A stretch of 23,085 bases of DNA from JBQCHF01 sp051953655 (GTDB lineage Bacteria > Actinomycetota > Actinomycetes > Motilibacterales > Motilibacteraceae). Location: NCBI GenBank assembly GCA_051953655.1, contig JBQCIO010000130.1, forward strand, positions 1-23,085, given 5' to 3'. Numbering within the stretch: position 1 is the stretch's first letter; each line of letters begins with the position of its first letter. The position numbers were made by a program, and so were the translations under genes. The notes under the pieces were generated by a model. That model saw only the letters and a list, made by a program, of their open reading frames with translations, ran no database searches and was not told the DNA's origin. Below, one piece after another: positions 20,161-23,085 of this stretch.

Positions 20161-21773
20161 TCCGCCCCGCCCGCGACGGCAAGCAGACCCGCGTGCTCTC
20201 GGCCGCCGAGGCCGTCGAGCTCATCCCCGACGGCGCGGTCGTCACCGTGTCCTCCTCCTCCGCACTGGGCTGCCCCGACGAGGTCCTACGGGCCCTCGGA
20301 GAGCACCACGCACGCACCGGCTCACCGCGCGGACTCACCACGGTCCACCCGATCGCCGCCGGTGACATGTACGGCGTCAAGGGCGTCGACCACATCGCCG
20401 CGCCGACGCTGCTGCGCCGGATCCTCGCCGGGTCCTACCCCAGCGGCCCCTCCGCCATGGAGCCGCCGCTCATCTGGCAGCGCATCGCCGAGGACTCGAT
20501 CGAGGCGTGGAACCTCCCCAGCGGGGTCCTCTTCCAGCAGCACCGCGCCGGGGCGGCGGGGCAGCCGTCGGTCGTCACCACGGTCGGCCTGGACTCCTTC
20601 ATCGACCCGCGCCGTCAGGGCGGCGCCCTCACGCCCTCGACCCCCAAGGACTACGTCGACGTCGTCGAGGTGAACGGCCGGGAGTACCTGTCCTACCCGG
20701 CCATCCGCCCCGATGTCGCGATCCTGCGGGCCACTACCGCCGACGAGCACGGCAACCTGACCTACGAGCACGAGGGCTCCCCGCTCGGGGCGCTGGACCA
20801 GGCCTACGCCGCGCACAACAACGGCGGGCTGGTCATCGCCCAGGTCAAGCGCCTGGTCAAGGCGGGCACCATCCCCCCGCAGCAGGTGCGGGTGCCCGGG
20901 ATCCTCGTGGACGCGGTGGTCCTCGCGCCGACGCAGTGGCAGACCACCCAGACCCCCCACGATCCCGCGCTCTCCGGCGAGATCTTCGCTCCCGACCACC
21001 ATGTGGAGCCGCTGGACTTCGGCCTGGAGAAGGTGATCGCCCGGCGGGCGGCCCGCGAGCTGCGGCCGGGGTGGATCGTGAACCTCGGCTTCGGCATCTC
21101 GGCCGGCATCCCGCGGGTCCTGCACGAGGAGGGCCACGGCGAGGCGGTCACCTGGGTCATCGAGCAGGGCCCGGTGGGCGGATTCCCCCTCACCGGCTTC
21201 GCGTTCGGCTGCGCGCTCAACCCCGACGCCATCATGCAGAGCGCGGACCAGTTCACCCTGCTGCAGGGCGGCGGCATCGACGCCGCCATGCTCTCCTTCC
21301 TGGAGATCGACCGGCACGGCAACGTGAACGTGTCCTACCTGCCATCTCGCCCGCACGTGACCGCTGGAGTCGGCGGGTTCGCCGACATCGTGAACGGGTC
21401 TCCCCGGATCGTCTTCGCCGGCTACTTCACCGCCGGGAAGCGCGACATCGCCGTCGACGAGTCCGGGCTCGTCATCCGCGCCGACGGGCCGGTGGCCAAG
21501 CTGACCCGCGACGTCGCACGGGTCACGTTCTCCGGCAAGCAGGCGCTCGCGCAGGGCAAGCAGGTCCGCTACGTCACCGAGCGCGCCGTGCTCGAGCTGC
21601 GCCCGGAGGGCCTGACCGTCATCGAGATCGCCCCGGGCGTGGACCTTCAGCGCGACGTCCTGGACAAGGCCGAGTTCCCCCTCCTCGTCGCGGACCCGCT
21701 CGAGCGCATGGACCCGGCGCTCTTCGCGAAGGACACCGGCGGCCTGCTCCCGGCCCTGGGACGGCACGCGTGA
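20157..21773 (+). CDS. Family I CoA-transferase (YdiF/propionate CoA-transferase-like)
   Basis: A 538-residue protein with fused alpha and beta CoA-transferase halves. The catalytic glutamate that forms the glutamyl-CoA thioester is E336 in WVIEQGPVGGFP, close in place to E333 of YdiF. Other marks are GADVAILR-like RPDVAILRATTADEHGN and the QGGGIDAAMLSFLEID segment before the C-terminal domain. Such enzymes move CoA from acetyl-CoA or another donor to a carboxylic acid. GTG 20157 overlaps the previous stop as GTGA. In the inferred pathway it activates the acid made by the downstream aldehyde dehydrogenase, or recycles CoA from the product. The acid is unknown; short-chain acids are usual for the family. 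Confidence 0.87.
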   Translation: MIRPARDGKQTRVLSAAEAVELIPDGAVVTVSSSSALGCPDEVLRALGEHHARTGSPRGLTTVHPIAAGDMYGVKGVDHIAAPTLLRRILAGSYPSGPSAMEPPLIWQRIAEDSIEAWNLPSGVLFQQHRAGAAGQPSVVTTVGLDSFIDPRRQGGALTPSTPKDYVDVVEVNGREYLSYPAIRPDVAILRATTADEHGNLTYEHEGSPLGALDQAYAAHNNGGLVIAQVKRLVKAGTIPPQQVRVPGILVDAVVLAPTQWQTTQTPHDPALSGEIFAPDHHVEPLDFGLEKVIARRAARELRPGWIVNLGFGISAGIPRVLHEEGHGEAVTWVIEQGPVGGFPLTGFAFGCALNPDAIMQSADQFTLLQGGGIDAAMLSFLEIDRHGNVNVSYLPSRPHVTAGVGGFADIVNGSPRIVFAGYFTAGKRDIAVDESGLVIRADGPVAKLTRDVARVTFSGKQALAQGKQVRYVTERAVLELRPEGLTVIEIAPGVDLQRDVLDKAEFPLLVADPLERMDPALFAKDTGGLLPALGRHA

Positions 21774-22540
21774 ACGTCCTTGTCGCCCAGAACGGCGCGG
21801 TCGCGCGGCTGACGCTCGACCGCCCGGCCAAGCGCAACGCCCTCACGTTGGAGATGCTCCGCCGCCTCGGCTCAGAGCTGCAGCGGCTCGCCGAGGACGA
21901 CTCGGTCCGCGTCGTGGTGCTCGCAGGTGCCGGCGCGAGCTTCTCCGTGGGCGCGGACGTCACCGAGTTCGCCAGCCACGACGCCAACTCCGCGCGGCGC
22001 ACCTGGATCGCGGTGGGGCACCGCGTCACCGCACAGCTGGCCGCGATGCCTCAGCCCACGGTGGCGAAGGTGCACGGGCACGCGCTCGGCGGCGGCCTCG
22101 AGCTCGCGCTGGACTGCGACTTCCGGGTCGCGACCGCCACGGCGAGCCTGGGCCTGCCCGAGGTCGGCATCGGCACGCTGCCGGGCTGGGGCGGGACCGC
22201 CCGCCTGGCCGCGGCCGTCGGGCCGGTGCGGGCCCGGGAGATGGTGCTGCTGTCGCAGGTCGTCGACGGGCTCGAGGCGCGCCGTACCGGGCTGGTCACG
22301 TCCGCCTGCGCACCGGAGGACCTCGACGACGCCGTCGACGACCTGGTCCGCCGGCGGGTCGACCAGCCGGCGGTGGCCGGCCAGCTCGCCAAGAAGGTCA
22401 TGTCGGCGCCCACCGCCGCCAGCCACGTGCTCGAGGGGTTCGAGGCGCTCGCCGGAGCCCTGTCCGTCTCCACCGAGGACCTCCACGAGGGGGTGGCGGC
22501 CTTCCGGGAGAAGCGCGCCCCCCATTTCAAGGGACGATGA
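21770..22540 (+). CDS. Enoyl-CoA hydratase/isomerase family protein
   Basis: A 256-residue crotonase-fold protein. The oxyanion hole is formed by FSVGADV (about 58-64) and HALGGGLELAL (104-114). The two glutamates of true hydratases are both kept, E111 in GLELAL and E131 in LPEVGIGTLPGWGG, so syn-hydration of an enoyl-CoA is plausible. Isomerase or hydrolase activity cannot be excluded. GTG 21770 overlaps the CoA-transferase stop as GTGA, and its own stop overlaps the aldehyde dehydrogenase start as ATGA. It would act on the CoA thioester made by the enzyme encoded just before it. No dedicated 3-hydroxyacyl-CoA dehydrogenase or thiolase is seen inside the window; they may follow beyond the right edge. 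Confidence 0.87.
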   Translation: MNVLVAQNGAVARLTLDRPAKRNALTLEMLRRLGSELQRLAEDDSVRVVVLAGAGASFSVGADVTEFASHDANSARRTWIAVGHRVTAQLAAMPQPTVAKVHGHALGGGLELALDCDFRVATATASLGLPEVGIGTLPGWGGTARLAAAVGPVRAREMVLLSQVVDGLEARRTGLVTSACAPEDLDDAVDDLVRRRVDQPAVAGQLAKKVMSAPTAASHVLEGFEALAGALSVSTEDLHEGVAAFREKRAPHFKGR

Positions 22541-23085
22541 GGATGCTCACCGCACAGACATTCCACATGCTGATCGACGGCGCGTCGGTGGACGCGCTGT
22601 CCGGGGAGACCTTCGACCGGGTCAGCCCCGCGCACGACCAGGTGGTCAGCCGATTCCCCCGAGGCGGCGCGGCGGACACCGACCGCGCCGTCGCGGCGGC
22701 GCGCCGGGCGGTCGACGAGGGCCCGTGGCCTCGCGCGACCGGCTCGCAACGGGCCCGTGTGCTGCGCCGGGTGGCCGAGCTCATCGAGCGCGAGCTCGAG
22801 GACCTGGCCCGGCTCGAGGCGCTCGAGAGCGGCAAGCCGATCAGCCAGGCGCGCGGGGAGGTCGCGGCCAGCGCGGAGCTCTGGTTCTACGCGGCCACGC
22901 TCGCCCAGCACGCCTACGGCGACGCGCACAACGCCCTGGGCGAGCAGTACCTGGGCATCGTGGTCCGCGAGCCCGTCGGCGTCGTCGGGGCGATCGTCCC
23001 GTGGAACTTCCCGACGATCATCTTTGCCCAGAAGGTGCCCTACGCCCTGGCGGCGGGCTGCACCGTCGTCGTGAAGCCCTCGGAG
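22537..23085 (+). CDS. Aldehyde dehydrogenase, partial (N-terminal 183 codons)
   Basis: The frame from ATG 22537 is open to the window end (183 codons) and reads as the N-terminal part of an NAD(P)-dependent aldehyde dehydrogenase: LIDGASVDALSGETF, then LARLEALESGKPISQAR, and the coenzyme-binding PWNFP at about residues 153-157 followed by AGCTVVVKPSE at the edge. The catalytic cysteine and glutamate lie outside the window. The ATG overlaps the hydratase stop (ATGA); a second ATG at 22543 is also possible. It would oxidise an aldehyde, perhaps the product of the divergent GMC enzyme, to the acid activated by the CoA-transferase. The substrate is unknown. Confidence 0.88.
   Translation, partial: MRMLTAQTFHMLIDGASVDALSGETFDRVSPAHDQVVSRFPRGGAADTDRAVAAARRAVDEGPWPRATGSQRARVLRRVAELIERELEDLARLEALESGKPISQARGEVAASAELWFYAATLAQHAYGDAHNALGEQYLGIVVREPVGVVGAIVPWNFPTIIFAQKVPYALAAGCTVVVKPSE

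Noticed and set aside
20507..21769. Plus-strand frame running through the CoA-transferase gene into the hydratase
   Set aside because: The part before 21770 is Arg/Pro/Gly-rich shadow sequence; only the part from GTG 21770 is a crotonase-fold protein.

Overview
The window is about 70% G+C with strongly G/C third positions, many GTG starts and tight GTGA/ATGA stop-start overlaps. This points to a high-GC Actinomycetota chromosome. No rRNA, tRNA, CRISPR array or intact mobile element was seen. The genus cannot be fixed from the sequence.

Layout. (1) 1-2366: a DJ-1/PfpI-type protein on the minus strand and a small DUF4177 protein on the plus strand, in gene-poor DNA holding a broken copy of a roughly 40-residue hydrophobic microprotein. 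(2) 2367-3302: a ribokinase-like PfkB sugar kinase, ending in a perfect hairpin shared with the convergent operon. (3) 3348-10856, minus strand: a seven-gene operon in the order MtnA-type isomerase, sugar-binding lipoprotein, RbsA-type ATPase, RbsC-type permease, MtnK-type kinase, DhaK, DhaL. (4) 10953-13920, plus strand, divergent from it: GntR/UTRA regulator, zinc alcohol dehydrogenase, class II aldolase, and RbsD/FucU-type mutarotase. (5) 13901-15518, minus strand: an ECF sigma factor, a one-TM protein with a PKD-like domain and a possible third small gene. (6) 15642-16236: a decayed TetR remnant and the second microprotein copy, here with an open frame. (7) 16272-17882, minus strand: a GMC oxidoreductase. 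Divergent from it at 18116-23085 is a tightly packed operon of LacI regulator, Gfo/Idh/MocA oxidoreductase, family I CoA-transferase, enoyl-CoA hydratase-like protein and an aldehyde dehydrogenase cut by the window end.

How the genes may work together. Blocks 3 and 4 look like one regulon around an operator-like palindrome at 10867-10881. The inferred route is: ABC import of a pentose-like sugar; anomer interconversion by the FucU-like mutarotase; phosphorylation at C1 by the MtnK-like kinase; aldose-1-phosphate to ketose-1-phosphate by the MtnA-like isomerase; cleavage by the class II aldolase to DHAP plus an aldehyde; and handling of the aldehyde by the alcohol dehydrogenase. This is the logic of the known methylthioribose/5-deoxyribose 'DHAP shunt', but joined here to a high-affinity importer, a mutarotase and a DhaKL pair, which suggests use of an external sugar as a carbon source. 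The true substrate is not known.

The LacI block has two nearly identical 14-bp palindromes, one over each ribosome binding site of the divergent pair. It encodes an alcohol-to-aldehyde-to-acid-to-acyl-CoA type of pathway of unknown substrate.
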